Shown here: positions 63,887-64,000 of the stretch, in pieces
Position numbering within the stretch: the stretch's first letter is position 1
How the letters are laid out: each line of letters opens with the position of its first letter
NCBI GenBank assembly: GCA_029216955.1
Contig: JANAVB010031417.1
Coordinates: forward strand, 21,403,438 to 21,467,437
Direction of reading: 5' to 3'
Length of the DNA: 64,000 nt
DNA from: Iris pallida
Lineage: Eukaryota > Streptophyta > Magnoliopsida > Asparagales > Iridaceae
Notes under the pieces: model-generated
Databases searched by the model: none
Told to the model about the DNA's origin: nothing
The model's input: the letters and a program-made list of their open reading frames with translations, nothing else
Made by a program: the position numbers and the translations under genes

Positions 63887-64000
63887 TCTGCGACGTATAG
63901 CGACGTTCTGCGACGTACAGCGACGGCACGTACACGTCGCTATACGTCGCTACATAGTGACGTAACGTCGCTAGCAGTCGCTATACTGCTGACGTAGGAT
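63887..64000 (+). repeat. CACTA right subterminal repeats
   Basis: Eight GCGAC/GTCGC motifs occur in about 100 bases, the first four as GCGACGT-like and the later ones mostly inverted as ACGTCGCTA. They match the left-end motif at 3050-3262. The window stops before the terminal TTTTAGTAGTG expected for this element. Confidence 0.88.

Overview
This window is flowering-plant nuclear DNA made almost entirely of transposable elements. The evidence is a TNP2-type CACTA transposase with spliced exons, several Ty3/gypsy chromovirus elements of the Tekay/Del type (C-terminal chromodomain-like segment, conserved pre-LTR block 'TTCGAGGACGAAAT' followed by the polypurine tract), plant-type introns, and long TA/TG microsatellites. 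I cannot tell from the sequence whether the plant is a monocot or a dicot. No ordinary cellular gene is recognisable.

From 3028 to beyond the right edge lies one CACTA (En/Spm-type) DNA transposon. Its left end begins CACTACTAAAA at 3028. Its right subterminal repeats run to base 64000, and the terminal inverted repeat itself is just outside the window. Without the insertions about 9.4 kb of CACTA sequence is present. In order it carries: left subterminal GCGAC/GTCGC repeats, a probable non-coding first exon, a first intron, a TNP2 transposase gene (42648-49895, about four exons), a second gene resembling the TNPA/Ptta transposase family (50055-63212, several exons), a large foldback (63488-63878) and the right subterminal repeats. 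Both genes carry in-frame stops, so they are pseudogenes in this copy.

Seven LTR-retrotransposon insertions are stacked in it. Six have a perfect 5-bp target duplication I can read. Element A (3545-40263, TCCTC) sits in CACTA intron 1. Element C (from 5506; left site CGTTC, right copy lost) sits in the 5' LTR of A. Solo LTR D (9506-13938, CCAGC) sits in the gag of C. Element B (26751-39399, CCATC) sits in the 3' LTR of A. Minus-strand solo LTR F (30470-33534, TTGCC) sits in the internal region of B. Solo LTR G (45589-49208, CTAGC) sits in the last TNP2 exon. Element E (51310-62506, GGAGG) sits in the last exon of the TNPA-like gene. The deepest nesting is CACTA > A > C > D and CACTA > A > B > F. 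Removing each insertion plus one copy of its duplication restores the reading frame of the TNP2, TNPA-like and C gag genes.

The A/C junction is rearranged. A second LTR of C type is followed by a C-type primer binding site, leader and the first 80 or so bases of gag, then directly by the protease-polymerase of A in the same frame. This fits a tandem C copy followed by a large deletion.

The observations most worth a second look are: the 187-bp-arm foldback inside the CACTA 3' end, a possible small-RNA precursor; two stem-loops near the LTR 3' ends that keep their pairing while changing sequence between families; a primer binding site matching tRNA-Ile shared by all the families; and the same tryptophan codon turned to TAG in two different elements.
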